Origin: Desulfovibrionaceae bacterium
GTDB taxonomy: Bacteria > Desulfobacterota > Desulfovibrionia > Desulfovibrionales > Desulfovibrionaceae
NCBI GenBank assembly: GCA_009773665.1
Contig: WSYE01000038.1
Coordinates: 1-41,327 of the forward strand
DNA: 41,327 nucleotides
Direction: 5' to 3'
Shown: positions 1 through 7,812 of the stretch, piece by piece
How the letters are laid out: each line of letters opens with the position of its first letter
Numbering within the stretch: the first letter of the stretch is position 1
The notes under the pieces: generated by a model
Seen by the model: the letters and a program-made list of their open reading frames with translations, nothing else
Databases searched by the model: none
What the model was told of the DNA's origin: nothing
Made by a program: the position numbers and the translations under genes

Positions 1-426
1 GAAATCCTCAAGCTCCTTCCCCACCGCTACCCGTTCCTGCTGGTGGACCGTGTGCTTGCCTACGAAACAAACACCTCTCTCACCGCCATCAAGAACGTCA
101 CCTTCAACGAGCCCTTCTTCCAGGGACACTTCCCGGACAAGCCCATCATGCCCGGTGTAATCAGCCTGGAAGCCATGGCCCAGGCAGGCGGACTGCTGCT
201 CGGACTTTCGCGCGAGGGGCTCGGCGACAAGCTCTTCATGTTCACCGGCATCAATAACGCAAAATTCAGAAGGCCCGTCGTGCCCGGCGACCAGCTTACC
301 CTGGAATGCTTCGAGGCCAGGCAGAAGCTCAGCCTCTGGCGCATGAAAGGCCGCGCGACCGTCAACGGTGAACTGGCCTGCGAAGCCGAGTTGACCGCCG
401 CCATCGTCGATCGCGACAAGATGTAG
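1..426 (+). CDS. fabZ: 3-hydroxyacyl-ACP dehydratase FabZ (5' end cut by the window)
   Basis: FabZ dehydrates (3R)-hydroxyacyl-ACP to trans-2-enoyl-ACP in fatty-acid elongation in the cytoplasm. The frame is open from base 1, so only the first few residues are missing, and it ends at TAG 424-426. The 141 visible residues form the single hot-dog domain. The catalytic His lies in GHFPDKPIMPGV (visible residue 43) and the catalytic Glu in SLEAMAQAGG (visible residue 57). The early PHRYPFLLVDRV block is typical of FabZ rather than FabA. In many Gram-negatives fabZ sits between lpxD and lpxA. Here no lpxA follows; about 350 bp of structured non-coding DNA and a terminator come next, so fabZ appears to end its transcription unit. 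Confidence 0.96.
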   Translation, partial: EILKLLPHRYPFLLVDRVLAYETNTSLTAIKNVTFNEPFFQGHFPDKPIMPGVISLEAMAQAGGLLLGLSREGLGDKLFMFTGINNAKFRRPVVPGDQLTLECFEARQKLSLWRMKGRATVNGELACEAELTAAIVDRDKM

Positions 427-435
427 GGAGAGATG

Positions 436-502
436 CTGGGGCGCTGCCCCAGACCCCGCCAGGGCTCTGCCCTGGACCCGGCAGGGGAGAAGCCTCCCCT
501 GC
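436..502. repeat. Cluster of three short GC hairpins (copy A)
   Basis: Three perfect hairpins follow each other: CTGGGG/CCCCAG (436-452), CCAGGGC/GCCCTGG (459-475) and GCAGGGGAG/CTCCCCTGC (481-502), separated by GACCCCG- and GACCCG-like linkers. The same modules in the opposite orientation occur at 868-974. The layout resembles REP-like extragenic palindromes of GC-rich Proteobacteria; the family assignment is inferred. Confidence 0.65.
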
Positions 503-549
503 ACCCGGCTTTCCGCTTCGCATCGTATGCGTGAGTGTTGGAAATTTAG

Positions 550-663
550 GGCTGAGGCTGGAGGCTGTCCCGTTCGTGTCCTTGCGGGCGGGCTAGAACC
601 GATGGGAAGACGATTCGTCGCCCGCCTGCCAGAACCCGACCGTGACAGCCCCCCGCCTCAGCC
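550..663. repeat. Large nested inverted repeat, possible structured RNA
   Basis: The outer arms 550-569 and 644-663 are complementary at 18 of 20 positions. Inside them, 584-593 pairs with 620-629 over 10 positions with one G-U. The innermost loop contains a small ACGA/TCGT hairpin near 610-618. A U-tailed terminator lies about 115 nt downstream on the plus strand. It could be a structured 3' UTR of fabZ, a small RNA or a mobile-element relic. No open frame of note spans it. Confidence 0.5.
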
Positions 664-778
664 GAAAGCGCGCTCAACCGCGAGTCAGGGCGAAGACGCA
701 GGTGGTCGGTCGGGAGCGTTCAATGCAGTGCATCCCCGCACCCGGCCATAGTCGAACACGGCGAAATCAAAAAATAAA

Positions 779-810
779 GACCTGAAGCGCGGCTTTGCGC
801 GCTTCAGGTC
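779..810. terminator. Strong two-way intrinsic terminator
   Basis: A perfect 12-bp stem (GACCTGAAGCGC, 779-790, with 799-810) and an 8-nt loop. TTTTTATT follows on the plus strand and, read on the minus strand, TTTATTTTTT follows. It can end both fabZ-side transcripts and the minus-strand cluster that finishes at 988. Confidence 0.9.
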
Positions 811-867
811 TTTTTATTGGCTCAATACTGATTCGTAGCAGGGCGTTACGCGAAGCCCACTGAGGGT

Positions 868-974
868 CCAGGGGGGTCATCCCCCTGGCGGGTGCAGGGC
901 GGAGCCCGCCGGGTCAAGGGCAGAGCCCTTGCGGGTCCAGGGCGGAGCCCTGGTGGGGTCCGGGGCGAAGCCCC
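868..974. repeat. Cluster of short GC hairpins (copy B, inverted)
   Basis: Consecutive hairpins CCAGGGGG/CCCCCTGG (868-888), CAAGGGC/GCCCTTG (915-931), CCAGGGC/GCCCTGG (937-953) and GGGGC/GCCCC (962-974), joined by GGGTC linkers. This is the opposite orientation of the 436-502 cluster. It lies just downstream of the TPR gene's stop. Confidence 0.65.
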
Positions 975-987
975 AGCAGCTCCCCGG

Positions 988-1674
988 CTACTTGCTGATT
1001 TCTTTCAAGGCGTCGGCCACGCGCTTGCCGTCGGGCATCTTGGCCTCGGGGTTTACGGCGATCAGCCCCTTCCAGGCGACGATCGCACCGGGGGTGTCTT
1101 TCAGGTCGAAGAGCTTCACCACGCCAATGTTCAGGCGCGACTGTTCGTGCTTGGGATCAAGCGACGCGGCCTGCTCGAAGGCCTTCAGGGCGTCGTCGGT
1201 CTTGTTCATCATGCGCAACATCACGCCCATGTCGGTCCAGACGTTGGGCTGATTGGGCTTCAAGGCCAGTGACTTCTGGTAAGCCATGACGGAACGCTCG
1301 GGCAGTTCCGCGTCGAAGTAGGTGTCGCCGAGCTTGGCCCAAATTACGGGGTCGTTGGGGGCCTTGGCGGCCTGGTCTTCCATGGCCTTGGCCTGGACCA
1401 TGAGCGGTGAGGTCATAGGATTTCCGCCCTGCTGACCTGGCATTCCGCCAGGCATGCCAGGAGGCATCTGGGGAGATGCGGAAGATTGCTGCACGCCGGA
1501 CTTGCCGCCTTGCAGCGCGTCCTGATTGAAAACGACCACCGCGCCCTGCCACCCCATGAAAACGCCCGCCAGAAGCATAGCCACGGCGAAAACCACCGCA
1601 TTGCGTTTGAGAACCATACCCTCAGGCGGCTGGGCGTGCTGCTTGTTCTGCGGTGCGGCCTTGGTCTTCTTCAT
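988..1674 (-). CDS. Membrane-anchored TPR protein
   Basis: A 228-aa protein. A basic N-terminus is followed by one membrane helix at about residues 24-42, a low-complexity Met/Pro/Gly/Gln linker (about 65-90, MPPGMPGGMPGQ), and at least two or three TPR units (about 105-215) with the pattern VWAKLGDTYFD...A...Y.KSLALKP. The layout resembles the periplasmic TPR part of CcmI/NrfG, but no haem-lyase genes are nearby. It is the last gene of the MBOAT/SGNH cluster and probably scaffolds or docks the envelope proteins of that cluster; that role is inferred. The start has a good GGAGA site 5-6 nt upstream. Confidence 0.8.
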   Translation of the reverse strand: MKKTKAAPQNKQHAQPPEGMVLKRNAVVFAVAMLLAGVFMGWQGAVVVFNQDALQGGKSGVQQSSASPQMPPGMPGGMPGQQGGNPMTSPLMVQAKAMEDQAAKAPNDPVIWAKLGDTYFDAELPERSVMAYQKSLALKPNQPNVWTDMGVMLRMMNKTDDALKAFEQAASLDPKHEQSRLNIGVVKLFDLKDTPGAIVAWKGLIAVNPEAKMPDGKRVADALKEISK

Positions 1675-1722
1675 GCTGTCTCCTCGGATGTGCTTTGGGT
1701 ACGTGTGTCGGTGAACGGACGA

Positions 1723-2583
1723 CTACTGAGCGGGCTGGCTTATGCCCTTCCCGTACTTGGGATTGAGCGCGGCCTTGGACAGGAAGTAGTCCACGGTGAG
1801 CTTTTTGTTGCGATAGATCTTGTCCCAATAATAGTTGGGCGGGTCCTTCCAGACCAGCCGGTCCTTGACGCCGTCCTGGAAGACGGCTTCCACCGCCGGG
1901 TCGGGGCAGTTAGCCGAACCGCCTTGCAGAGTGACCACGGCAACGAAGGTGAGCGACTTGAAGGTCTCGCGCAGATCTTTAGAGAGCAGGCGGGGCACGT
2001 AGCGGCTGTCCAGCTCGGTGATGCTGGAGAGGTCGATCTCGCCTCGGAACTCGGCCTTGTCCTGCCCGAGCACCTTCCAGGAGCGCGACGAGAAGAAGGC
2101 GTAGTTGTCGATGGCCTGCCCCAGAGGCACGGACGCGTTAAACTTGAGCTTGGCGTCCTTGAAGGGGGCTGCGTCGCCAGAGTCGGCGGCAGGAGTTCCG
2201 GGGGAAGCGGCGGGTGCGGGGGACGAGGTGAACGTGGGGTTCAGGTCCTTGATGTCCAGTTTGCCCAGCGGCAGCGTGAACACCGGAGCCTGATCGTTGA
2301 AGATGAGCATCTGGCCCACGATCTCCACGGTCAGCTTGCGTTCCACGGCCTGATCCAGCGCGGCGCGGGTGGCGGGCGGGAAGAATTCGCGGTCGCCGAT
2401 GACCACGAGCTTGTTGTTGGCCAGGAGCAGGCGGTACACACTGGCCTGTCCCTCGGTGACCACGGCGACCTTGCCGCTGCGGGTTACCTGCATCTCCTTG
2501 ATAAGTCTGGCCTGAGCCGGCTCGCTCAGGATGCCGGCGAAGAGGGCGGCGGTCAGTGCGGCCATCAGGGATAAACGTCTCAT
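1723..2583 (-). CDS. Secreted protein of unknown function in the MBOAT/SGNH cluster
   Basis: 286 aa with a clear Sec signal peptide (cleavage after AQA, about residue 25). I do not recognise a named domain. The mature part has two alpha/beta-looking segments separated by a Pro/Ala/Ser-rich linker near residues 120-140. A single Cys lies in the C-terminal third. The ATG has GAGGAA upstream. It lies between the lipoprotein SGNH gene and the TPR gene with short gaps, so it is probably co-transcribed and works in the periplasm with them. Confidence 0.8.
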   Translation of the reverse strand: MRRLSLMAALTAALFAGILSEPAQARLIKEMQVTRSGKVAVVTEGQASVYRLLLANNKLVVIGDREFFPPATRAALDQAVERKLTVEIVGQMLIFNDQAPVFTLPLGKLDIKDLNPTFTSSPAPAASPGTPAADSGDAAPFKDAKLKFNASVPLGQAIDNYAFFSSRSWKVLGQDKAEFRGEIDLSSITELDSRYVPRLLSKDLRETFKSLTFVAVVTLQGGSANCPDPAVEAVFQDGVKDRLVWKDPPNYYWDKIYRNKKLTVDYFLSKAALNPKYGKGISQPAQ

Positions 2584-2601
2584 ATGCGGGTTCCTCGTCG
2601 G

Positions 2602-3471
2602 TTAGAAGCCTGTGGCCGCCACGGGGGTGCCCCCTGGCGCGGACGCCTCCAGGTCGATTCGCGACTGCAGAGCGGCCATGCACCGTTCGGCCAGAGCCTG
2701 AGCCCCGGCGGTGGTCAAGTGGACGCCGTCTCGGGCGCGCAGGGTGGCTCCTGCCTCAACGTCGGGCTTGGAGAAAGCGAAGCCTCCGCCGGAGTCGGCA
2801 AACAGCGCCCAGGTGTCCACAAAGTGGCAGTCGCGCCCGGCGGCCATCACCTTGCGCACCAGCGCGTTGATGTGCCGCAGATCGCGGCTTAAATCCGGGT
2901 CGGCCATGACGGGCGCGCCCATCCAGAACACGGTGGCCGTGGGATTGTGGGCGCGGATGATGTCCACGATGCGCTGGACGCGGGCCATGTAGGCCTTGTT
3001 CCACTCGGGGGTGGCGTAGTAAATCTGGGAGCCGTCCTGCATGCGCAGGTGTTTGTTGTCGTTTGTGCCGAGCATGACCACCACGGCGTCTGGCCGATAG
3101 CGCCGGGCCAGGTCCTCCATGTGGCGGTCCCAGTCGAAGAAGTCGGGCCGGGCAAGGCCGGAGGAGACCTTGCCGAGTTTGGCGAAGCCCAGCTTAGGAC
3201 GCGAGGCCAGGGTCTTTTCAAGTTCAGAGGCCAGCCCGATGGAGAGGGAGTCCCCGGCCACGGCCAGGGTGGCTATCTGGCGGCGGGGCAAACGGTTGGA
3301 GAAAAGGTCCTTGGGACCGAGCTTTGGGCGCTCCAGGGCAGCCAGAGCCTGAGACTTGCGGGTGGACTTGGCGAAAGCCGAGTTCTCGCCGCCGTCCAGA
3401 CCGGCGCAGCCGCCCAGCAACACCCAAACCAGAACCAGCGACAGCTTGCGGAAAAAGGATGAAAAACGCAT
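2602..3471 (-). CDS. SGNH/GDSL-family lipoprotein (acyltransferase or esterase partner of the MBOAT)
   Basis: 289 aa from the ATG at 3471, chosen because GGAGG precedes it; an in-frame upstream start at 3492 lacks one. The signal sequence ends in the lipobox-like LGGC, with Cys22 as the probable lipidation site. SGNH blocks are intact: GDSL (Asp74-Ser75, block I), a Gly in the VSSGLARP segment (block II), GTND (135-138, block III), and DGVH (Asp248, His251, block V). Such proteins act in the periplasm, moving or removing acetyl groups on surface polysaccharides or peptidoglycan, as with AlgJ/AlgX or PatB. It is the second SGNH protein of this cluster and is related to its upstream neighbour. 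Confidence 0.88.
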   Translation of the reverse strand: MRFSSFFRKLSLVLVWVLLGGCAGLDGGENSAFAKSTRKSQALAALERPKLGPKDLFSNRLPRRQIATLAVAGDSLSIGLASELEKTLASRPKLGFAKLGKVSSGLARPDFFDWDRHMEDLARRYRPDAVVVMLGTNDNKHLRMQDGSQIYYATPEWNKAYMARVQRIVDIIRAHNPTATVFWMGAPVMADPDLSRDLRHINALVRKVMAAGRDCHFVDTWALFADSGGGFAFSKPDVEAGATLRARDGVHLTTAGAQALAERCMAALQSRIDLEASAPGGTPVAATGF

Positions 3472-3520
3472 TGCGCCTCCGTGTGACCCCAAATGGGGCC
3501 GCCGTCAAGGCCGGAAGAGC

Positions 3521-4591
3521 CTACTGGGGGCTGACCGGTGCCGCATGCGCAGCCTGGGCCACCTGCTTCGCACCCTTGGGGCGAAGCTCGATGAGCTCCT
3601 CCACGTCACGCAAAAAAGCCTTGACGATGATGTCTCCGCCCGCCGTGGAGAAATGGACCTTGTCCCCCTCGCGCACCCGGACTCTGTGTCCGGCGGCGTC
3701 CTGGATGTGCTGGGCATAACTGCCCTGCGGCCCCGCGAGGAGCTCCCAGGTGGAAAGGAAACGGCCATGGGAGGATCCCTGGCAGGCCGTGCGCACGATG
3801 GCGTTCAGGGCGCGGCTCTTGTCCGAAAGGTCCTGGTCACCCATGACGGGCAGACCAATCCAATACGACGTCACGCCGCGTTCGTCCATGATTGAAAGAA
3901 ATTTTGCCAGCCTGGCTTCGTATGCGGCGCGGCGCTTGTCGGCTGCGGCCGCAGGTTCCGGGGCTTCCGGGTCCAGGCTTAAGTACTTGGCATCGTTGGC
4001 CCCCATCATCACCACCACCAGCTTGGGGTCGTATTCGGCCATGAACTGGCGTAGGGCCTGCTCCCAGTTGTAGTAGTGGGGATTCTGAAGTCCGCTTGCG
4101 ATCTTGCCCTTGGGGATCATGGTCAGGCCGTCGAACTCCTTGAGGGCCTTCTCCAGGCTGACGGCCAGGGTGATGGCCAGGGAGTCGCCTACCACCAGCA
4201 CGTTGCAGGGCGGGACGAGCTTGGGCTGGGCCTTGGCGGCCTGCTGCTCCATCGTGCCGGAGTCTGCCTGAGCGTCCAGGGTGGCCGAGGCCAGGGACAG
4301 GCCTGAAGGGGCCGGAGGCGCTGCGTCCACCAGCGCGGCCTCGTGACAGCGGTAGGTTTTTTTGTAGGTGCCGCCGAACATGCCCGAGGTGGAGCAGTCC
4401 AGGGCCAGCCCCAGGCCAGTGAGGCCCATGGCCGAATGCAGGGACTCACCCGCGTTCACCACGGCAGCCAGCCCTTCGGGCAGGCCGTCCGCGAACTTGC
4501 CAGCCAGCCAGGGCTCTATCCGGTCGAACTGCAAGAGCACTCCAACCGCCAGGGCCGCCGCGTATATCGCTATGATGCGTCCGCCTTTCAT
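3521..4591 (-). CDS. Membrane-anchored SGNH/GDSL-family protein
   Basis: 356 aa from ATG 4591. A GTG at 4603 would add four residues, and spacing to the AGAGG upstream does not settle the choice. An N-terminal membrane helix (about residues 5-21) leads to a periplasmic SGNH domain: GDS with the nucleophile Ser near residue 137, GAND near 197-200, and DKVH with Asp about 310 and His about 313. A linker of about 110 residues with three Cys precedes the domain. It starts about 20 bp after the MBOAT stop, so it is the likely periplasmic partner of that enzyme. It shares the GLxxPxxxxW block II region with the next gene, suggesting a duplication. Confidence 0.87.
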   Translation of the reverse strand: MKGGRIIAIYAAALAVGVLLQFDRIEPWLAGKFADGLPEGLAAVVNAGESLHSAMGLTGLGLALDCSTSGMFGGTYKKTYRCHEAALVDAAPPAPSGLSLASATLDAQADSGTMEQQAAKAQPKLVPPCNVLVVGDSLAITLAVSLEKALKEFDGLTMIPKGKIASGLQNPHYYNWEQALRQFMAEYDPKLVVVMMGANDAKYLSLDPEAPEPAAAADKRRAAYEARLAKFLSIMDERGVTSYWIGLPVMGDQDLSDKSRALNAIVRTACQGSSHGRFLSTWELLAGPQGSYAQHIQDAAGHRVRVREGDKVHFSTAGGDIIVKAFLRDVEELIELRPKGAKQVAQAAHAAPVSPQ

Positions 4592-4610
4592 GAAACCGAA
4601 CACCTCTTGC

Positions 4611-6029
4611 CTAGAATGAAAAATAGATGAACGGCAGCACGCCGTCGGGTCCCATGCGAACGATCAAGGCCCCAAGCGCCCCAAGTGCGGCGGCCATGGC
4701 CGGAGCCGGAAGGCGCGACAGCCCCGCCGGGCAGACGCGTAGCCAATCCAGACGAAACGCCTGGAACCCGATCACGCCAAGGGTGATCACCGTGAGGGTC
4801 ACGGTAGGCCCGGTTCCGTCGGAATCGAAGCTGACGATGCGCGCCAGTACCTGGGCGGCGGTGGCGAAATCCGGAGCTGCGAAGAAGACCCAGGCCAGGG
4901 TGACGAACCCGAAGGTGCACGCCCAGAAGGCCGCGTCACGAGCACGCGCCTGCCAGCCCGTGAGCGTTGCGCCCACGCGCCCGGCCAGCGCGTGCGTGAC
5001 CATGAGCCCCACCCCGTGCAGCGCGCCCCAGGCCAGGAAGGTCAGGCTCGCGCCGTGCCACAGGCCGCCAAGGCCCATAGTAAGAAGCAGGTTCAGATTG
5101 CGCTGCACCGGCCCGCATCTGCTGCCACCCAGCGGGATGTACAGATAGTCGCGCAGCCAGGTGGAGAGGCTTATGTGCCAGCCCTGCCAAAACTCGCGCA
5201 GGTTGCGCGCCTTGTAGGGCTGGTTGAAGTTGTCGGGCACGCGAAGCCCCATGAGCCCGGCCAGCCCCTGGGCCAGGTCGGAGTAGCCGGAGAAGTCGCA
5301 GTAGATCTGGGCGCTGTAGCCCATGACGCCCACCAGAGCGCCGAGGCTTGAGAAGTCGTCAGGGGCGCTGAACAGCTGGCGGGTGACGTGTTCTGACAGG
5401 TAGCTGGACAGGGCCACCTTCTTGAAGAGCCCCACGATGATCAGCCAGAAGGCCTGGTTGGTATCGGTCCAGGACGGAGCGGCGGCGCTCAGCTGCGGGA
5501 TGAAGTCCCTGGCGCGCAGGATCGGCCCGGAGAGCACCGTGGGGAAGAAGGCCATGAACAGGAGCACGTCCAGGGGGGAGCGAACGACTTCGCCGGGTCG
5601 ACGGTACACGTCCACCACGTAGCCGATGCCCTGAAAGGTGAAGAAAGAGATGCCCACAGGCAGGACAATGGCCAGCTCCGGCAGCATCCCCGTGAGCTCC
5701 GAGGCCAGCCCGTAGTATTTGAAGAAGCACAGCTCCCCCAGCACCACGGCCAGATAGGCGGCCACGAGGCTTTTGGCCTTCCGGGACGGCGGTTGCCCGC
5801 CCGTCTCTGTGGCCAGGCCTGCGAGGCGGGCCAACCCCAGGGCGGTTCCCCAGGTGGCGAGGCTGACGCCCAGCAGCAGGAGCGCGAATCCGGCATGGAA
5901 GCCCGCATAGAAAATATACGACGCTGCCAGCAGAAGAGCACGGAACGCGGTGGAATATGGACGAAGGGTCCAGGCCAGGGCCAGGACGATCAGGAAAAAG
6001 GCTGCGAATTCGAGGCTAAGAAGCTGCAT
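4611..6029 (-). CDS. MBOAT-family membrane O-acyltransferase (AlgI/PatA-like)
   Basis: 472 aa and strongly hydrophobic, with about ten or more membrane helices. AlgI-like hallmarks are the segment YCDFSGYSDLAQGLAGLMG (about 243-261), NFNQPY, and FWQGWHISLSTWLRDYLYIP with His285. The invariant MBOAT His is H325 in GGLWHGAS. Members pass acetyl groups from cytoplasmic acetyl-CoA across the membrane to periplasmic SGNH partners for O-acetylation of alginate, cellulose or peptidoglycan. It is the first gene of a five-gene minus-strand cluster. The polymer is not identifiable because no polysaccharide synthase is in the window. Confidence 0.92.
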   Translation of the reverse strand: MQLLSLEFAAFFLIVLALAWTLRPYSTAFRALLLAASYIFYAGFHAGFALLLLGVSLATWGTALGLARLAGLATETGGQPPSRKAKSLVAAYLAVVLGELCFFKYYGLASELTGMLPELAIVLPVGISFFTFQGIGYVVDVYRRPGEVVRSPLDVLLFMAFFPTVLSGPILRARDFIPQLSAAAPSWTDTNQAFWLIIVGLFKKVALSSYLSEHVTRQLFSAPDDFSSLGALVGVMGYSAQIYCDFSGYSDLAQGLAGLMGLRVPDNFNQPYKARNLREFWQGWHISLSTWLRDYLYIPLGGSRCGPVQRNLNLLLTMGLGGLWHGASLTFLAWGALHGVGLMVTHALAGRVGATLTGWQARARDAAFWACTFGFVTLAWVFFAAPDFATAAQVLARIVSFDSDGTGPTVTLTVITLGVIGFQAFRLDWLRVCPAGLSRLPAPAMAAALGALGALIVRMGPDGVLPFIYFSF

Positions 6030-6087
6030 GGCGGCGAGAGGCGAAAATCATGATGAAATCCTGCGATGGTTCCTGAAAACGATGGGC

Positions 6088-6114
6088 TTGACGCAGCCTC
6101 GCGTGTGTTACACT
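6088..6114 (+). promoter_or_regulatory. Weak sigma-70-like promoter candidate
   Basis: TTGACG (6088-6093) and TACACT (6109-6114) are separated by 15 bp, shorter than ideal. It would transcribe the small coiled-coil gene at 6288. A hairpin GCCCCC/GGGGGC at 6192-6209 lies between promoter and gene. Confidence 0.3.
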
Positions 6115-6287
6115 CTTTCAAACGCGCCAGACCTTGCAGGTGCGGCGCGCGACACCAAACATATCAACAAAATCAGACGGTTGAAACGGCAGCCCCCTGA
6201 CTTGGGGGCACCCTCTCGGCTTGTGGAGGTATTTTACGCCACACGACGAAAAAGGCAACCGCCAACCAGCCATCCGGAGCCGCTCAC

Positions 6288-6602
6288 ATGGAAGATCTTC
6301 TGCGGGAACTCATCTCTGTCAATAAAGAAATGCTCAGTGAAATCAAACAACTGCGATACACACTGGAACGCTCCGGTCAGGCCGCCTCCCAGGGAGGAAG
6401 CGCGGTTATCGAGGCGGGGAGCCAGCTTAAGAGCTTCGGGCCTGTTTTTGGAGAAAATGAAGAAATTTCCGAACCCGCCAGGACCGCCCCGCCGCGCTAC
6501 ACTCCCGAGGATCTGGAAGACATCCGGGGCTCGCTCATGGACGGGTTGAAGAAGCGCACGAGAAGCGCCACAAAGACTGGTAAGCTTTGGGGCGGTTCGT
6601 GA
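6288..6602 (+). CDS. Small hypothetical protein with N-terminal coiled coil
   Basis: 104 aa, not recognised. Residues 1-30 (MEDLLRELISVNKEMLSEIK...) have a strong heptad pattern and are probably a coiled coil. The middle is low complexity (Gly/Ser/Pro). The C-terminal 35 residues include YTPEDLEDIRGSLMDGLKKR and a basic tail. A GGAG lies 8 nt before the ATG. It is a single gene running towards the exonuclease gene, with a large palindrome between them. Confidence 0.65.
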   Translation: MEDLLRELISVNKEMLSEIKQLRYTLERSGQAASQGGSAVIEAGSQLKSFGPVFGENEEISEPARTAPPRYTPEDLEDIRGSLMDGLKKRTRSATKTGKLWGGS

Positions 6603-6641
6603 CTCGGGGGCAAAACAAGAACGGGAAAAATCTCATGTCGC

Positions 6642-6675
6642 GTTTGTGAAAAACATGAACATGTTTTTCACAAAC
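6642..6675. repeat. Perfect 34-bp palindrome, AT-rich
   Basis: GTTTGTGAAAAACATG (6642-6657) and its exact complement at 6660-6675 are separated by only AA. It lies in an AT-rich pocket between two convergent genes. With a 2-nt loop it could act as a two-way terminator-like cruciform or as an operator or replication-linked site. Confidence 0.7.
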
Positions 6676-6737
6676 AAAATAAATGGTTCTCTTGGTTTAT
6701 GCTCATATTTGTATGAACCTATTGTGAGAACGCAACA

Positions 6738-7577
6738 CTAGTAGAAGGGCCGCTGCACCACGCCGCGCACCATCTCCACCACGTCCGGGTCGGCGGCGAA
6801 AGGATTCTCCGCCATGGACGGAATGGCCACGGACTTGCGGGCGGCGAACGGCGTGGGCAGTAAAAGCTCGTCCAGGGCGTGCGCCATGAGCACCTCCAGG
6901 GACAACACGTCGGCCACATTGTAGGCCAGAAGCGTCTCCAGCACGTTCTCGCGGCGTGAGCGCTCGAACTCGCGCCACAAGAGCACCGCGCTCCAGCCGT
7001 CCACGCCGTCAAGCTCCCGCCGCGACAGCCCGAAGCGCTTCTCGCAGGCCTTCAGCCCCCCGGCAACGCCCAGCGACTTCAGCACGAAGCGCAGGTCCAC
7101 GTGGGCCTTGGGGCAACGCATGCCCAGCACCCGCTCGATGATGGGAACGTCGAAGCACTTGCCGTTGAAGGTCACCAGCACCTTCACGCGGGCCAGGTCC
7201 TCTTCCAGGTCGGCCATGTTGCGCCCGTGCACGTAGGTGGTGACCCGCCCCTGATGGTACAGGGCAACCGCCGTGACCACGGGGTCTCGCTCACCGTCGG
7301 TCTCGATGTCCAGGTAGCCCGCGTGGGGCAGAAAATGCGGAAAGAGCCGCCAGGAATTGGCGGTGCGAAGGCGCGCAGCGAACCAGTCGGCGTCGCCCGC
7401 GTCCAGGGCCTCGCGAGAGGCTTCAAGGCCGGGGCGCATGGAAGCGGCTTTGGCCGCGCTCACGGGCGGTCTGGCCGCACAAAGGAAATCCTCCCACGTG
7501 TGGATGCCCGCATCCCACAGGGAGGATTCGCTTTTTGGACCGACGCCGGGCAGATGACAAAAGGAATTACCCAGCAT
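6738..7577 (-). CDS. YprB-like RNase H-fold 3'-5' exonuclease with helix-hairpin-helix
   Basis: 279 aa. Residues about 5-32 (LPGVGPKSESSLWDAGI) look like a helix-hairpin-helix DNA-binding motif. From about residue 85 an RNase H-like exonuclease fold follows with DEDD-type acids: Asp90 and Glu92 in LDIETD, Asp142 in FNGKCFDVP, and Asp222 in YNVADVLSL. The YprB group is poorly characterised; activity on nucleic acid 3' ends is inferred from the residues. It begins 17 bp after the tatA stop and is probably co-transcribed with it. Confidence 0.82.
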   Translation of the reverse strand: MLGNSFCHLPGVGPKSESSLWDAGIHTWEDFLCAARPPVSAAKAASMRPGLEASREALDAGDADWFAARLRTANSWRLFPHFLPHAGYLDIETDGERDPVVTAVALYHQGRVTTYVHGRNMADLEEDLARVKVLVTFNGKCFDVPIIERVLGMRCPKAHVDLRFVLKSLGVAGGLKACEKRFGLSRRELDGVDGWSAVLLWREFERSRRENVLETLLAYNVADVLSLEVLMAHALDELLLPTPFAARKSVAIPSMAENPFAADPDVVEMVRGVVQRPFY

Positions 7578-7593
7578 CGACCGAAAACTCCGG

Positions 7594-7812
7594 CTAGACT
7601 TTGGACTTTTCGGACTGGTGCACCGTGGCCGAAGCCTGGGTGGACTGGCTGTCGATCTTGTCCGGGGTGATGTCCTTGTCGTTCATGGCGCCCTTGAACT
7701 CCTTGATGCTCTTGCCCAGATCACGTCCCAGGTTGCTCAGGCGACCGGGTCCGAAGAGCAGAAGAACGATTGCCAGAACCACGACCCAATGCCAGATGGA
7801 AAAAGCACCCAT
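7594..7812 (-). CDS. tatA: Twin-arginine translocase subunit TatA
   Basis: 72 aa from the ATG at 7812, chosen because AAGGAG lies about 6 nt upstream; an in-frame start at 7830 lacks one. A short N-terminal membrane helix (about 6-20) is followed by the FGPGRLSNLGRDLGKSIKEFK hinge and amphipathic helix, the TatA/TatE signature (FGP..L..LG...G..I.EFK), then an acidic, Ser/Gln-rich tail. TatA oligomerises to let folded Tat substrates cross the inner membrane, with TatB and TatC. No tatBC is nearby, so this may be a stand-alone TatA. Confidence 0.9.
   Translation of the reverse strand: MGAFSIWHWVVVLAIVLLLFGPGRLSNLGRDLGKSIKEFKGAMNDKDITPDKIDSQSTQASATVHQSEKSKV

Larger units (their letters stand above)
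427..987. other. Gene-free, structure-rich interval between fabZ and the TPR gene
   Basis: No convincing gene is present; the longest plus-strand frame (527-751) has no ribosome-binding site and a Pro/Arg-rich translation typical of random GC-rich DNA. The interval holds two clusters of short GC hairpins (436-502 and 868-974), a large nested inverted repeat (550-663) and an intrinsic terminator (779-810). Each is listed separately. Confidence 0.7.

Noticed and set aside
527..751. 74-codon plus-strand frame
   Set aside because: No ribosome-binding site; covers the nested inverted repeat; composition typical of non-coding GC-rich sequence.
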